Source of the DNA: Candidatus Parachristensenella avicola
GTDB lineage: Bacteria; Bacillota; Clostridia; Christensenellales; UMGS416
Reading direction: 5' to 3'
DNA: 64,000 nucleotides
Assembly (NCBI GenBank): GCA_904420205.1
Contig: CAJFUN010000002.1
Span: forward strand, 1-64,000
Part shown: piece after piece, positions 37,873 to 48,140 of the stretch
Position numbering within the stretch: the first letter of the stretch is position 1
How the letters are laid out: each line of letters opens with the position of its first letter
Notes under the pieces: model-generated
The model's input: the letters and a program-made list of their open reading frames with translations, nothing else
What the model was told of the DNA's origin: nothing
Databases searched by the model: none
Program-made: the position numbers and the translations under genes

Positions 37873-38427
37873 TTATTGCTCAACCATCTCGCCTCCAATC
37901 TGCTCTACCACCACGTTGTGATTGGTGTATACGCAAATATCCGCCGCAATATGAATCGCCTTTTCTGCGATGACTTCCGCGGGCAAATCGGTATTTTCCA
38001 TCAGGGCTCGGGCCGCGGCTAAGGCATAATTGCCGCCGGAGCCAATGGCCGTAACGCCACCGTCTGGGTCGATCACTTCGCCAGATCCGGCGATCACCAG
38101 CATCTCCTGCGCGTTAGCCACAATCAGCAGCGCCTCCAGATTGCGCATTACTTTATCCCGCCGCCAATCCTGCGCCAGATCCACTGCCGCGCGGGTCAGG
38201 TTGCCTGCATGCTGCTCCAGTTTATTTTCAAATTTGTCGCAAAGGGTAAAAGCATCGGCTACGGAGCCGGCAAATCCTACTGCCACCTCGCCATGATAAA
38301 GCCGGCGCACCTTCCGGGCCGTGGCCTTCATCACCACGCTCTCCCCCTGCGTTACCTGTCCGTCACCGGCAATGGCCGTCTTTCCATCGCGGCGCACCGC
38401 CACGATGGTCGTTCCGTCAAATCGCAT
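37873..38427 (-). CDS. hslV: ATP-dependent protease proteolytic subunit HslV
   Basis: A 184-residue proteasome-like peptidase. The mature protein would begin at the Thr of [27 protein letters not shown]; here TT lies at residues 6-7. The pattern [15 protein letters not shown] is typical. It is followed directly by hslU. AGGAGGAACAG precedes the ATG. Confidence 0.97.
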   Translation of the reverse strand: MRFDGTTIVAVRRDGKTAIAGDGQVTQGESVVMKATARKVRRLYHGEVAVGFAGSVADAFTLCDKFENKLEQHAGNLTRAAVDLAQDWRRDKVMRNLEALLIVANAQEMLVIAGSGEVIDPDGGVTAIGSGGNYALAAARALMENTDLPAEVIAEKAIHIAADICVYTNHNVVVEQIGGEMVEQ

Positions 38428-38529
38428 CTGTTCCTCCTGTTTCTTTGGGTTATGATGTTTTATTATACAACCGTTTTATAGCGTATACATGAACAAAACG
38501 CTAAATCCGCCGTTTTTTCGTCTACCAAC

Positions 38530-39858
38530 CTATATCTGTCCCTCCGGAACTGGCAGGCCTAACGAATTCAATGAGCGTCGCGCCATAGCAAGGGCCTTTT
38601 TTTTCTTATCGCGAATCCGTTCTTCCAGGGGCGGCAATAAACCAAAGTTCGCATTCATCGGCTCCAGTTTGGTCGTAGCGGGGCTGGAAATATAGCGCGC
38701 CATGGCGCCCAGCATGGTCTCTGGCCCCAGCTGCGGCATAGGCGCGCCCTGCAGGCGGCAAGCCATCGAAATACCCGCCACCATGCCGGAGCCGACCGAT
38801 TCCACATATCCTTCCACACCTGTCATCTGGCCGGCAAAGAATATGTCCGGCCGAGACAGGAGCTGGTAGTGTTCGTTCAGGATGCCCGGTGAATTGATAT
38901 ACGTATTGCGGTGCATCACGCCATAACGAACGAACTCAGCATGCTCTAAGCCCGGAATCATGGAGAATACCCGCCTTTGCTCCGGAAACTTCAGCCTTGT
39001 TTGAAAGCCGACAAGATTATACAGCGTTCCAGCCTTGTCATCCTGGCGCAGCTGCACCACGGCATAAGGCTTGCGGCCGGTGTGCGGATCGATAAGCCCC
39101 ACCGGGCGCAGCGGACCATAAGCAATGGTCTTCTCGCCGCGCTGCGCCATGGCCTCGATGGGCATGCAGCCTTCAAACACTTTAACGCCGTCCTCCTCGC
39201 CATGCACCGGCGCGACCTCGGCCGTCACCAGCGCCTGGTAAAAGGCGGTGTATTCCTCCCGCGTCATGGGGCAATTTATATAGTCGGCGTCTCCACGATC
39301 ATATCGGGTGGCCCGAAAGGCGCGGGTCATATCGATGGACTCCAGCGTCACGATGGGGGCCACCGCATCGAAAAAGCTCAGCGTATCCGAGCCCACCAGC
39401 GCGGCAATTTCCTGCGCAATCGCCCCTTCTGACAGAGGGCCCGTGGCGATGACAACGTGCTCCATCCCATCCAGCGAGGTCACCTCTCCGCGGACTACGG
39501 TAACCATCGGGTGCTGGCTCAATTTCTGGGTGATGTATTGGGAAAAAAGCGCCCGATCCACAGCTAACGCGCCGCCGGCCGGCACCCGTGTGGCATCCGC
39601 TGCCTCGATCACCAAGCTGCCCAGCCCCCGCAACTCCTGCTTGAGCAAGCCGGCCGCCGTATCCAGCCGATTGCCCCGCAGCGAATTGCTACAGACAAGC
39701 TCGGCAAAGCCGGGCAACATATGCACAGGGGAATGCCGTTCCGGCTTCATCTCATAAAGGCGCACGGGAATATTGCGAATGGCCAGCTGCCAAGCCGCCT
39801 CGCTGCCGGCCAAGCCTGCGCCTATCACGTGCACCGGGGGATAATTGGGTTCACTCAT
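38530..39858 (-). CDS. trmFO: Methylenetetrahydrofolate-tRNA-(uracil-5-)-methyltransferase TrmFO
   Basis: A 442-residue FAD enzyme that makes m5U54 in tRNA using methylene-THF. It begins VHVIGAGLAGSEAAWQLA (FAD-binding), with LVCSNSLRGNRLDTAAGLLKQE, GPLSEG, and GYVESVGSGMVAG near the end. The ATG at 39858 overlaps the dprA stop; one nine bases upstream is also possible. topA, often between dprA and trmFO, is absent. Confidence 0.96.
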   Translation of the reverse strand: MSEPNYPPVHVIGAGLAGSEAAWQLAIRNIPVRLYEMKPERHSPVHMLPGFAELVCSNSLRGNRLDTAAGLLKQELRGLGSLVIEAADATRVPAGGALAVDRALFSQYITQKLSQHPMVTVVRGEVTSLDGMEHVVIATGPLSEGAIAQEIAALVGSDTLSFFDAVAPIVTLESIDMTRAFRATRYDRGDADYINCPMTREEYTAFYQALVTAEVAPVHGEEDGVKVFEGCMPIEAMAQRGEKTIAYGPLRPVGLIDPHTGRKPYAVVQLRQDDKAGTLYNLVGFQTRLKFPEQRRVFSMIPGLEHAEFVRYGVMHRNTYINSPGILNEHYQLLSRPDIFFAGQMTGVEGYVESVGSGMVAGISMACRLQGAPMPQLGPETMLGAMARYISSPATTKLEPMNANFGLLPPLEERIRDKKKKALAMARRSLNSLGLPVPEGQI

Positions 39859-41008
39859 GAATCTCATATACCTTTCCGGGCAATGCGTTCAGCATTCCCT
39901 TTGCAACCATAATCGTCAGCGTAGCACCCAACTTAGCCGGAGAAAATTCCAGCGCCTCGTAAATTTCATCGAAGGAGGCAGGCCCCATAGACAGCATGCC
40001 CATAATCTTTGTCTCATCCGCCGTAGGCTTGCCCGGCGTCACCCGTATAGGCTCTTCCGCCTCCGGTGCCTCCTGGCGCCTGGGCTGCTGCGCCGCCGGC
40101 TTCTCTTGCTGAACCGACGCTTGGGCATTGGCCCAACCCATCGCCTCCATCACATCCTGGGCCGAGGTAATCAAGGCGCATCCCTCTCGGATCAGCTGGT
40201 TAGGCGTGTAGCTCAGGGGCAAGTCGATGTTCCCTGGCACTGCCATGACTTCCCTGCCCTGGTCCAGCGCCAGGTTGGCCGTGATGCGCGAACCGCTCCG
40301 TTCGCCGCCTTCCAGTACCAATACGCCATGGCACAATCCGGAAATGATGCGATTGCGTTCAGGAAAATGCCCCTTCAGCGGCTCCGCGCCCGGCAGGTAT
40401 TCGCTTAGCAGCAATCCTTGTTCGGCAATTTGATCGTAAAGCGCCCCATTCTCCGGCGGATAGATCACGTCCACCCCGCAGCCCAGCACGGCGATGGTCT
40501 TCCCCCCGGCTGCCAGGGCCCCCTGATGGGCATAAGAATCCACGCCGCGCGCCATGCCCGATACAATGGTCACCCCCTGCATCGCCAGGTCGCGTGCCAG
40601 CTGGTAGGCAGCCTTTTGCCCATAGCGGGTGGCGCTGCGGCTGCCTACGACCGCAATCAACCCCGGGGATTGCATCAGCGACAGATCTCCTTTGGCATAA
40701 AGCAGCACCGGAGCGTCCGGCAGCTGGGCTAAAAGGCCGCTGTATTGCGGGTTCATCGGCGTCACAGCCACAATCCCCCGGCGATCCAAAGCGGCCGCCA
40801 ACCGATCTAGGTAGTCGGGTGAAAGCGTCCTCGCCATCTGCGCTTTCACATTCTCCTCCAGCGGCAAGTCGCCGGGACTTTGTAAGGCCGCCTGGCGGAC
40901 AGCTTGCGCGCTGCCCAACGCCTCAATCAGGCTGCGAAAGGCTTTATCGCCCAATCCTTTGAGGGTAGCCAGCCATATCCAGCATTTTTCTTCCATTGTA
41001 TAGGTCAT
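39851..41008 (-). CDS. dprA: DNA processing protein DprA
   Basis: A 385-residue protein that loads RecA on incoming single-stranded DNA during transformation. The Rossmann core has LIAVVGSRSATRYGQ, GMARGVDSYAHQGAL, IAVLGCGVDVIYPPEN and RNRIISGLCHGVLVLEGGERSGS. A winged-helix C-terminus follows (about 315-380). ATG at 41008 overlaps the comM stop (ATGA). Whether this organism is naturally competent is not shown by the window. Confidence 0.95.
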   Translation of the reverse strand: MTYTMEEKCWIWLATLKGLGDKAFRSLIEALGSAQAVRQAALQSPGDLPLEENVKAQMARTLSPDYLDRLAAALDRRGIVAVTPMNPQYSGLLAQLPDAPVLLYAKGDLSLMQSPGLIAVVGSRSATRYGQKAAYQLARDLAMQGVTIVSGMARGVDSYAHQGALAAGGKTIAVLGCGVDVIYPPENGALYDQIAEQGLLLSEYLPGAEPLKGHFPERNRIISGLCHGVLVLEGGERSGSRITANLALDQGREVMAVPGNIDLPLSYTPNQLIREGCALITSAQDVMEAMGWANAQASVQQEKPAAQQPRRQEAPEAEEPIRVTPGKPTADETKIMGMLSMGPASFDEIYEALEFSPAKLGATLTIMVAKGMLNALPGKVYEIHE

Positions 41009-42555
41009 GCTCTTCTCCAATACTTCCCAGCGGGGAGGTGATATTGAAAGGCCTCGGCCAGGTGCTCTGTTTCGATATTCGGACTTTGATCCAAATCGGC
41101 AATGGTGCGTGCCACGCGAATCATGCGGTTCAGCGCCCGTGCCGTGGCCTGTTCCTTTTCAAAGAAGGCCTGCGCCATAGCCAAATCCTTGGACTGAATC
41201 GGGCAAAAGCGGTTAAGTTCGCTTTGCGGAAGCTGCGCGTTGCAGAAAATGGCGCGACCCTGATATCGTTCAAGCTGAATAGCCCGTGCCCGGATAACGC
41301 GCTCCCGTATGGCTTGAGAGGGCTCGGCTTCCCGCCGGCTAACCAGATCTGAAAAGGGCACGTCCTCCAGCTCCAGCTGTATATCGATGCGGTCCAATAC
41401 CGGTCCGGAGATATGAGACAAATAAGTTTCAATCTGGTTCGGCGTACAGCGGCATGGACGGCTCGTACCATGGTTTCCGCAGGGGCAGGGATTCATCGCC
41501 GCCAACAGGATGAACCGGGCTGGGTAGGTGACCGTGCCCCGCGCGCGGGAAATGGTCACCACGCCGTCCTCCAGCGGTTGCCGCAGCGCGTCCAGGATGC
41601 GCCGGGGCCACAGCGGCAATTCATCCAGGAATAATACGCCATTCAAGGCGCGGCTAACTGCGCCCGGGGTCAAATTCGGGCCGCCGCCAATGACGGAGAC
41701 AGCCGATGCAGTATGATGTGGGCTGAGAAAGGGCCGGCGCTTGATGAGCCCCCCGCCTGCCTCCAGCTCGCCGGCGATGGAATGGATATTGGTCGTCTCC
41801 AAGGATTCGCCATAGCTTAGCGGCGGCAGGATCGTCGGGAAGGCCCGTGCCAGCATGGTTTTTCCCGATCCCGGCGGCCCGGCCATCAAGACATTATGGC
41901 CTCCTGCCGCCGCAATCTCCAGCGCGCGTTTAGCCATATACTGGCCGCGGATATGCTTAAAATCGCAGCTATCGTCGCTTTCCGTCTCCTTCCCCTGCCA
42001 TATGGCTTGCTCCAGCGGCGAAATGGCTTTTTCCCCACGCAGATACGCGACTACGTCGCTGAGGCTTTCCACGGCGATTACGTCGATTCCCTCCACGCAG
42101 GCGCTCTCCTGGCCATTATCGGCCGGAAGCAAAATACGCCGTACACCGTCATTCCGTGCCGCCAGCGTCATGGGCAACGCGCCTCGGATAGGCCGCATCT
42201 GCCCATTGAGCGATAGCTCACCCAGCAGCGCCGTCCCTTCCAGCGATTGATGCGGCACCTGGCCCATGGCAGCCAGCAAGCATACGGCGATGGGCAGATC
42301 GTAGATCGGCCCCACCTTGCGCGTATCAGCCGGCGCCAGGTTCACCGTGATACGTTGATCCGGATAGGCAAAGGCCGAATTGACCATAGCCGCGCGGACC
42401 CGCTCCCTTGATTCTTTTACCGAAGCGTCGGGCAGGCCTACAATGTCAAAGCTGGCTGCAGCGCCCGGCTGCCGTAGCAGGGTAATATCGGCCTCCACCT
42501 GCACGGGATAACCGCTCACGCCCTGTATCCCATAGCTGACCACCTTCGCAATCAT
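41005..42555 (-). CDS. comM: ComM/YifB-type Mg-chelatase-like ATPase
   Basis: A 516-residue AAA+ protein. It has an N-terminal Lon-like domain (GIQGVSGYPVQVEADI), Walker A MAGPPGSGKTMLARAFP (about 210), GVLFLDELPLW and AAMNPCPCGNHG, and a C-terminal Mg-chelatase extension. ComM is a branch-migration helicase in transformation. The ATG at 42555 follows AAGGAGGCGGCGGC; an upstream ATG at 42600 lies inside the previous gene. It is coupled to dprA. Confidence 0.95.
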   Translation of the reverse strand: MIAKVVSYGIQGVSGYPVQVEADITLLRQPGAAASFDIVGLPDASVKESRERVRAAMVNSAFAYPDQRITVNLAPADTRKVGPIYDLPIAVCLLAAMGQVPHQSLEGTALLGELSLNGQMRPIRGALPMTLAARNDGVRRILLPADNGQESACVEGIDVIAVESLSDVVAYLRGEKAISPLEQAIWQGKETESDDSCDFKHIRGQYMAKRALEIAAAGGHNVLMAGPPGSGKTMLARAFPTILPPLSYGESLETTNIHSIAGELEAGGGLIKRRPFLSPHHTASAVSVIGGGPNLTPGAVSRALNGVLFLDELPLWPRRILDALRQPLEDGVVTISRARGTVTYPARFILLAAMNPCPCGNHGTSRPCRCTPNQIETYLSHISGPVLDRIDIQLELEDVPFSDLVSRREAEPSQAIRERVIRARAIQLERYQGRAIFCNAQLPQSELNRFCPIQSKDLAMAQAFFEKEQATARALNRMIRVARTIADLDQSPNIETEHLAEAFQYHLPAGKYWRRA

Positions 42556-42569
42556 GCCGCCGCCTCCTT

Positions 42570-45500
42570 CTAATAAGTAAAATACCAGGTAGGCATCCAC
42601 TTAAGCAGCGCGCCATAGGCTGAGGAAATCGGCAGGCCCGACAGCACAGGATAGAAGAAAATGAACAGGGCCAGGACCACTGCCAGATAAACCGGCACCG
42701 CCCGGTTCAGCCGCGGCCAGCGCTCCACCGCGCTTTCCATCAGCCGCGCCGCCGCTAGGATAATAAAGGGCACCGAGGCAAAATAATGATAGATAAAGGT
42801 AGATCGCGGTACCAGTACCCAAGGCAGGAATTGTGCCAAGAAACCGATGACAATAAACCAATCCTGCCAGCAGGCGCCCCGCTGACGCACCACCCGGACC
42901 GCCAAGGCCAGAATTGCCACCAGCCCTACCCACCACACAGCGGGATTGCCGAAGGAGGCGATCGAACCCATCTGTCCTTGCGGCAGATAGTTATTCATAT
43001 AAAACCAGATAGGCTTAATAATCAGCGGCCACTCATACCAGGGCGATTTGAAAAAGTGGTCGTCCACCAGCTGGGTATGGTAAGACAACATATAACGCTG
43101 GTTTTCCAGCACTACATTTAAATCAAACCGTCCGTCCAACATGTAAGGCGCATAGCTGGCTACATAGATACCGGCTGGCACCAGGATAAAGAATACGACG
43201 CACCATGCAAGCCGCAGCCACAGCGCTTTTAGATAGCCCTTTGTCCAAGCTGGAGGCGTCGCCGCCCTGCGGGCCAGGGTAAACTGCCTGAGCCCAATGC
43301 CCAGATCGATAAAGAACAGGACGGCCAATCCCGCTCCGGCATAGATGCAGGTCCACTTAGTTGCCGCGCCCAGGCCAAAGCTTATGCCGCATAGGGCCAG
43401 CATCAGCGCGCGCTTGCGGCAGTCGGCCTCGGGATGGCTCAGACGCAGGTATCGAGCCATGAAATAATACATACACAGGATAAAAAATACAGCGAACACG
43501 TCAATGGTGGCAATACGCGTCTGCGCGAAATGCATGAAATCCCAGCACATCATAAAGGCAGCCACAAAGGCGAATTTTCCGCTGCGCAGCAGCTGCTTGG
43601 CCAAATAGTAGACCATGGGCACCATCATAATGCCGAACACGGCGCCCGCCACGCGCCAACCAAAGGGCGTCATGCCAAAGATCGAGATGCCCAGCATGAT
43701 GATGATCTTTCCCAGGGGCGGATGGGTTACCTCATAGGGGCTCATGCCGTTCTTATGCTCCCAGGCCGTGCGCGCATGGTAGATCTCGTCAAAGTAGGTG
43801 CTGTTCAATTGGCTGGGATTCTCGGGAATTAGCTGCTGCTCGTCAAAAAGCAGCGCCGGGCCGGCGGGATCATCGCATTTCACATCCACAATCGCCTCAA
43901 TGGCGACCGGCTGTCCCTGAGCGTCGATCAGAGCGAATTCCATCTCCCGAAGCAGCGGCGTGGGAAACCGAAAGCGCAGATAGCGCTTAAACGTGACCAT
44001 AGGGTCGGTAAACCACTTAAAAACGTCGTTAGCCGCCGTATCATCCAGCACAATCTCGGTCACCGGCGTCCAGTTTGTCCGGTCATCGGATTCTTCCACC
44101 ACGATACTGGCCCCGGCTGCACTGAGGGTTCTGTACTGCCACAGCTGCTTGATCTGGGGTGCGTTCTCGCCCAGATCTACCACAAAGGACTGATCCTCTC
44201 CCATAATGGTCCACATACTTTGCGGTACCTTCAGATCCCCAAGATATACCAGGGCGACCACAGCATATACTGCGGTCAGCACCCATACCGCCCAGCGATC
44301 CCATCCCCCTTTAGCAAGAGCGGGCGAAGGCTCGCCCAGCCATCCACGGGCATGTTGCGTTTCCATAGTGTGCGGCTTTCCTTGATCCGGCAGCTTCAAG
44401 TGAAAGATCCGGCACTGCTCCACCGGTTTCCCCCAGGCCTGGGCCAGCGCAGCCCAAACCATCAGGCCATACAATACCGTCTGCGCCAGCGAGAGCCAGA
44501 ACACCATGGCGCTATTCAGCGGCAGGTGCGAATTGACGAGCACCACCGCCATATTGAGAAATTGTGTAACGGAAAAGGTGGTGAAACACCAAAGATGCAT
44601 CCGCTTCCCCGTACGCGCATAGGAAAAGGCCAGCAAAAACAGAGCCGGAAACATATACCGCTCATGCATACCGTGCGCCAAGGTAAAGATTCCCGTTAAC
44701 AGCAGCGCACCGTAAAAAAGAAGATTGCTTCGGTCCTTATCCTTAAAGCAGGCAATAAGGGCCACGGCCACAGCCACCACAATTCCGATGCTTCCCCACG
44801 CTGCATAGGAAAGGCCCAGGACGCGCTGCGTATTCTCCACCCAAAGCCCGCCGAAAAGCGCCGCTACATTGGCCGCGTTGACGGAAGCATAGGGATAGGA
44901 GCCTAAAGTGGAGGTATAAAGCTGTACGATCCAAGATAGCCCCCGGCCGCCGGAGAAGGGCAGGATAATCACAAGCGCTGTGACAATCGCCGCACCTAAG
45001 CATTTCGCTGCGGTGATCAAGCTTCGCCTGGCCGGATGCTCCTTGACATAGAAAACCAGGCAAGGCAAAAAGAGCGGCGCGATAAAGAGCATCTGCGGCT
45101 TAAACAGGATGCCTGCTACCATGATCACGGTCGCTTCGACCCACCGGTTTTTATATAGCATCGCCAAGCATCCTACCATGAACAGCGATAAAAGCGCATC
45201 CACCTGCCCCCAGGCTGACGCATTAATGAGCACAGCCGGATTCAGCAAAAATAGAACGGCAAAGCCCAGGGCGCTCTGCCAGCTGAAGCGCCGGCAGGCT
45301 AGGCGGAAGATAAGCCATCCTGCCACCATGTCCGCCAAGATCGAGGGAAGTTTCACCAACAGCAGGAAAAAAGCGGAATCGTTGCCCAGTTGGAATAGGT
45401 TCCGGAGGATTCCAATTCCATACAGCACGCCGATATACACCGGCGGATAGTCGGCAAACTGACCGCTTTCATAGAATCCCGCGAAGCCGGTTTCGTATAC

Positions 45501-46340
45501 GGTCTGAGACCACCCCTTCCAGCAGGCAATGTCATTGGGATAACCATATACGGATACGGCCATGATCAGCCGGACTGCCAAGGCAACCAGAAAAAGCGAA
45601 ATAACCGCGGGCTTCCAAGGGCGATTGTCCGGTTCCACGGCCGGCTTCAGCTGCCAGTAGCGCCGCGTCAAATACCATAAAAAGGCAGCGCAGGCCATCA
45701 CCAGGAAAAGAAGCGGCATGGCTTTGGAGAGGTCCATCGTCTCCGTCTCCTGTTGCCCGCTGTCAGCTGGCGCCAGATCCTCTACCAGCACGCCAGCTTC
45801 CGGTTCAGCCTGCCGCACGGAAAGATGAGCGAATTCAGCCCGGCCAGTAGCCGTGCCGCCGTATCCGCCCAGACGCGCATACAGCGTAAGGCTATTTTGT
45901 TCGGCGCCCGTGCGCACATATAGTGATACGGGAATCCAAGCTCCGTCGGAATCGTTGATCATATCTGTATAAACAAAGGTATCGGCCACGGAGAGGTTCG
46001 CGCCAATCTCGCCCGAAACGTTTTCTGCACGGATGAGGCCGGAAATCTCATAAACCGTGTCCGGCTCCACCGCAATTGTCTGCTCAAATCGGGCGTCGTT
46101 GGCTACCTCGCTTTCAATCACGGCCACCTGTCCCTGCTCCTCGTCGCTCTCAAGAGAGAAGCTGGAATATAGCTCGTCCATCACCCAAGCGCTGGCCGTC
46201 CATCCTGTGGGAAGCGTCCCATCGCTTTCGGAAAAGCTGCCGTTCTTCAGCAGGTTTTCCCCTTCGGCCCAGGCGCTGGCCACCACCAGCTGCAGGGCCA
46301 GGATAAGACATACCAGCAGGGCAAAACGCTTTTTTTTCAT
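42570..46340 (-). CDS. Giant double GT-C glycosyltransferase with carbohydrate-binding-like modules
   Basis: A 1256-residue membrane protein. Order: signal peptide (1-25), a beta-sandwich like a carbohydrate-binding module (NLLKNGSFSESDGTLPTGW, about 28-180), a first GT-C region of about ten helices (205-640) with YGYPNDIACWKGWSQ and FADYPPVYIGVLYGIG, a second beta-sandwich (about 690-820, FVVDLGENAPQIKQLWQYRT), and a PMT/GT39-type region (835-1256) with STYFDEIYHARTAWE, THPPLGK and RIATIDVFAVFF. Both halves keep the D/E pairs expected of dolichyl- or polyprenyl-phosphate sugar donors. It probably transfers mannose or a similar sugar outside the membrane. Length is about twice a normal PMT. 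Confidence 0.85.
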   Translation of the reverse strand: MKKKRFALLVCLILALQLVVASAWAEGENLLKNGSFSESDGTLPTGWTASAWVMDELYSSFSLESDEEQGQVAVIESEVANDARFEQTIAVEPDTVYEISGLIRAENVSGEIGANLSVADTFVYTDMINDSDGAWIPVSLYVRTGAEQNSLTLYARLGGYGGTATGRAEFAHLSVRQAEPEAGVLVEDLAPADSGQQETETMDLSKAMPLLFLVMACAAFLWYLTRRYWQLKPAVEPDNRPWKPAVISLFLVALAVRLIMAVSVYGYPNDIACWKGWSQTVYETGFAGFYESGQFADYPPVYIGVLYGIGILRNLFQLGNDSAFFLLLVKLPSILADMVAGWLIFRLACRRFSWQSALGFAVLFLLNPAVLINASAWGQVDALLSLFMVGCLAMLYKNRWVEATVIMVAGILFKPQMLFIAPLFLPCLVFYVKEHPARRSLITAAKCLGAAIVTALVIILPFSGGRGLSWIVQLYTSTLGSYPYASVNAANVAALFGGLWVENTQRVLGLSYAAWGSIGIVVAVAVALIACFKDKDRSNLLFYGALLLTGIFTLAHGMHERYMFPALFLLAFSYARTGKRMHLWCFTTFSVTQFLNMAVVLVNSHLPLNSAMVFWLSLAQTVLYGLMVWAALAQAWGKPVEQCRIFHLKLPDQGKPHTMETQHARGWLGEPSPALAKGGWDRWAVWVLTAVYAVVALVYLGDLKVPQSMWTIMGEDQSFVVDLGENAPQIKQLWQYRTLSAAGASIVVEESDDRTNWTPVTEIVLDDTAANDVFKWFTDPMVTFKRYLRFRFPTPLLREMEFALIDAQGQPVAIEAIVDVKCDDPAGPALLFDEQQLIPENPSQLNSTYFDEIYHARTAWEHKNGMSPYEVTHPPLGKIIIMLGISIFGMTPFGWRVAGAVFGIMMVPMVYYLAKQLLRSGKFAFVAAFMMCWDFMHFAQTRIATIDVFAVFFILCMYYFMARYLRLSHPEADCRKRALMLALCGISFGLGAATKWTCIYAGAGLAVLFFIDLGIGLRQFTLARRAATPPAWTKGYLKALWLRLAWCVVFFILVPAGIYVASYAPYMLDGRFDLNVVLENQRYMLSYHTQLVDDHFFKSPWYEWPLIIKPIWFYMNNYLPQGQMGSIASFGNPAVWWVGLVAILALAVRVVRQRGACWQDWFIVIGFLAQFLPWVLVPRSTFIYHYFASVPFIILAAARLMESAVERWPRLNRAVPVYLAVVLALFIFFYPVLSGLPISSAYGALLKWMPTWYFTY

Positions 46341-46951
46341 ATTCCTTCTCCTAATATCTTGGTTAAAAAGCTGCGGCGATGGATCGGGCAGGGCCCCATC
46401 CGTTTAAGCGCGCTTATATGCTCAGCCGTACCGTATCCCATGTTTCGCGCAAAGCCATAGCCTGGATACAGCGCATCATATTCACGCATCATACGGTCGC
46501 GGGCTTCCTTCGCCACAATGGAAGCCGCGCCGACCAAATAGCTTTTTAGGTCGCCCTTTATGATAGGCCATTGCGTCATGGGAATCGCTAGTCCGCCCAC
46601 CGCGTCCACCAGCACGAGCTCTGGCGGCGGCTCCAGCGCCAAAGCCGCCTGAGCCATCGCCTTTCGCGTCGCTTGCAGAATGTTGATCCGGTCAATTGTC
46701 TTCTCATCCACGATGCCCAGGGCATACCCCTCCGCTTGGGCAAGAATCTCCGCTTCCAGCTGAGCTCTCCGCTTAGGCGACAGCTTCTTAGAATCGGTCA
46801 CGCCCTCAAGAATTCTGTCTTCCTCCAGCGGCAGGATTACACAGGCGGTGACCACCGGCCCCGCCAAAGGGCCCCGGCCTACCTCGTCCATGCCGGCAAT
46901 GCGGACATAGCCCTGGTCAAGGGCCTGCCGTTCATAGATCAACTCGGCCAT
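46337..46951 (-). CDS. rnhB: Ribonuclease HII
   Basis: A 204-residue RNase HII that nicks RNA-DNA hybrids and single ribonucleotides. The catalytic acids are seen in AGMDEVGRGPLAGPVV (about 19-24), LVDAVGG (about 116) and ASIVAKEARDRMM. It overlaps the rbgA stop and ends four bases inside the start of the GT-C gene. The ATG at 46951 or 46954 is equally possible. Confidence 0.96.
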   Translation of the reverse strand: MAELIYERQALDQGYVRIAGMDEVGRGPLAGPVVTACVILPLEEDRILEGVTDSKKLSPKRRAQLEAEILAQAEGYALGIVDEKTIDRINILQATRKAMAQAALALEPPPELVLVDAVGGLAIPMTQWPIIKGDLKSYLVGAASIVAKEARDRMMREYDALYPGYGFARNMGYGTAEHISALKRMGPCPIHRRSFLTKILGEGI

Positions 46952-47804
46952 CATCCTGCTCCTGGGGCCATTCCAGCGTAATCCGGCCCAACTTGCCAGC
47001 CCGGAATTCGGTTAGAATCAGGCCTGCGCCCCGCTCCTCGTCGGCAATGCCCCCGCGGGCAATCCACCCACGCTTGCGGCAGATATCTTGAAGGACCAAC
47101 TGGGGATCCTCAGCCAGCGATTCCAGCTTATAGCGCCCCTTTAGTGCCTCCGGCGCACGTAGGTTGAGTTCAGCCACCAAAGCCAGCGCCAGCTGATACG
47201 TATCCATCACCTGATCCCGAATGGAACCGGTAAAGGCCAGGTGGCGCGCATATGCTTCTACCTCCAATTTGGGCCACAGTACGCCCGGCGTGTCCATCAG
47301 CTCAAGATAGGGGGTAACCCGGATCAGCTGAGTGCCTCGGGTCACGCCGGGGCGGTTACCCGTGCGCGCGCCGCCGCCCTGGGATAGGCAGTTAATCAGG
47401 GCGGATTTCCCGACATTGGGGATACCGACGATCATAGCCCGGATGGTCTTATGCACGCCTTTTTTCTCCAGCAGCTGCTGCACCCTGGGGCGCATGGTAT
47501 CGTCAATCACCTTTAACACCCGCCCACGCGCCTTTTGGTTGGTCGCCACCGACTCAATGGCAAAATAGCCCTGCAGCGCGTAGCGCTCCATCCATTGGCG
47601 GTTTGCCTTCTCTTCGGCCAAATCTGCCTTGTTCAGCACGATCATCCGGGTTTTCCCGGCGAATAGCGTTTCAAAATCAGGATTTCTGGAGGCTAGGGGA
47701 ATCCGTGCGTCCACCACCTCAATTACCATATCGACCGCCTTGAGCTGTTCCTGCATCAATCGGCGGGTTTTAGCCATATGTCCTGGGTACCAGTTGATGT
47801 TCAC
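46932..47804 (-). CDS. rbgA: Ribosome biogenesis GTPase RbgA (YlqF)
   Basis: A 290-residue circularly permuted GTPase for late 50S assembly. Motifs run in permuted order: NKADL (G4, about 57), SVATNQKARG (G5-like), IVGIPNVGKSALIN (G1, about 123), RPGVTRGTQ (G2) and DTPGVLWP (G3). It begins MNINWYPGHMAKTRRLMQ. Start is a GTG at 47804, preceded at some distance by AGAGGA. It heads the series rbgA-rnhB-GT-C-comM-dprA-trmFO-hslVU. Confidence 0.95.
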   Translation of the reverse strand: MNINWYPGHMAKTRRLMQEQLKAVDMVIEVVDARIPLASRNPDFETLFAGKTRMIVLNKADLAEEKANRQWMERYALQGYFAIESVATNQKARGRVLKVIDDTMRPRVQQLLEKKGVHKTIRAMIVGIPNVGKSALINCLSQGGGARTGNRPGVTRGTQLIRVTPYLELMDTPGVLWPKLEVEAYARHLAFTGSIRDQVMDTYQLALALVAELNLRAPEALKGRYKLESLAEDPQLVLQDICRKRGWIARGGIADEERGAGLILTEFRAGKLGRITLEWPQEQDDGRVDL

Positions 47805-48074
47805 GATTGTGTCCGTCCTCTTATAGAATCACGCTCCCTATTATACACGAATTCATCGGGTAAATCCATCTCCCCGAGGGAATGCATCCGATTTGTCCGG
47901 CCTGCCCCTTTCTGCCTGGCCCGGATGCAAACTTACGCCTATCCTTGTATGGATTTGCCAGGCGCGCTACACGGGCGCCTCCGCCGTCTCTCGATGGATG
48001 ATGTTTCCATGCCGGAGGGCCAACTATAAAATCCAGGCTGTCAACCGCCGCCCGGAGCGGTCAGATCATTCAAA
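47805..48074. other. Intergenic region upstream of rbgA
   Basis: I see no gene here. A TATAAT on the minus strand about 40 bases before the rbgA GTG is a possible -10 box. A TTGACA lies further upstream near 48040, too far away to pair with it. Confidence 0.4.
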
Positions 48075-48112
48075 AAATCCTCCGCTTACCGGTGAAGGTA
48101 AACGGAGGATTT
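48075..48112 (-). terminator. Terminator after the amidohydrolase gene
   Basis: AAATCCTCCG(C/T)TTACC pairs with GGTAAACGGAGGATTT with one mismatch around a six-base loop. On the minus strand six T residues follow. It ends the T-box operon. Confidence 0.88.
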
Positions 48113-48140
48113 CGCATATGGATTCACAACAGGCTCATCG

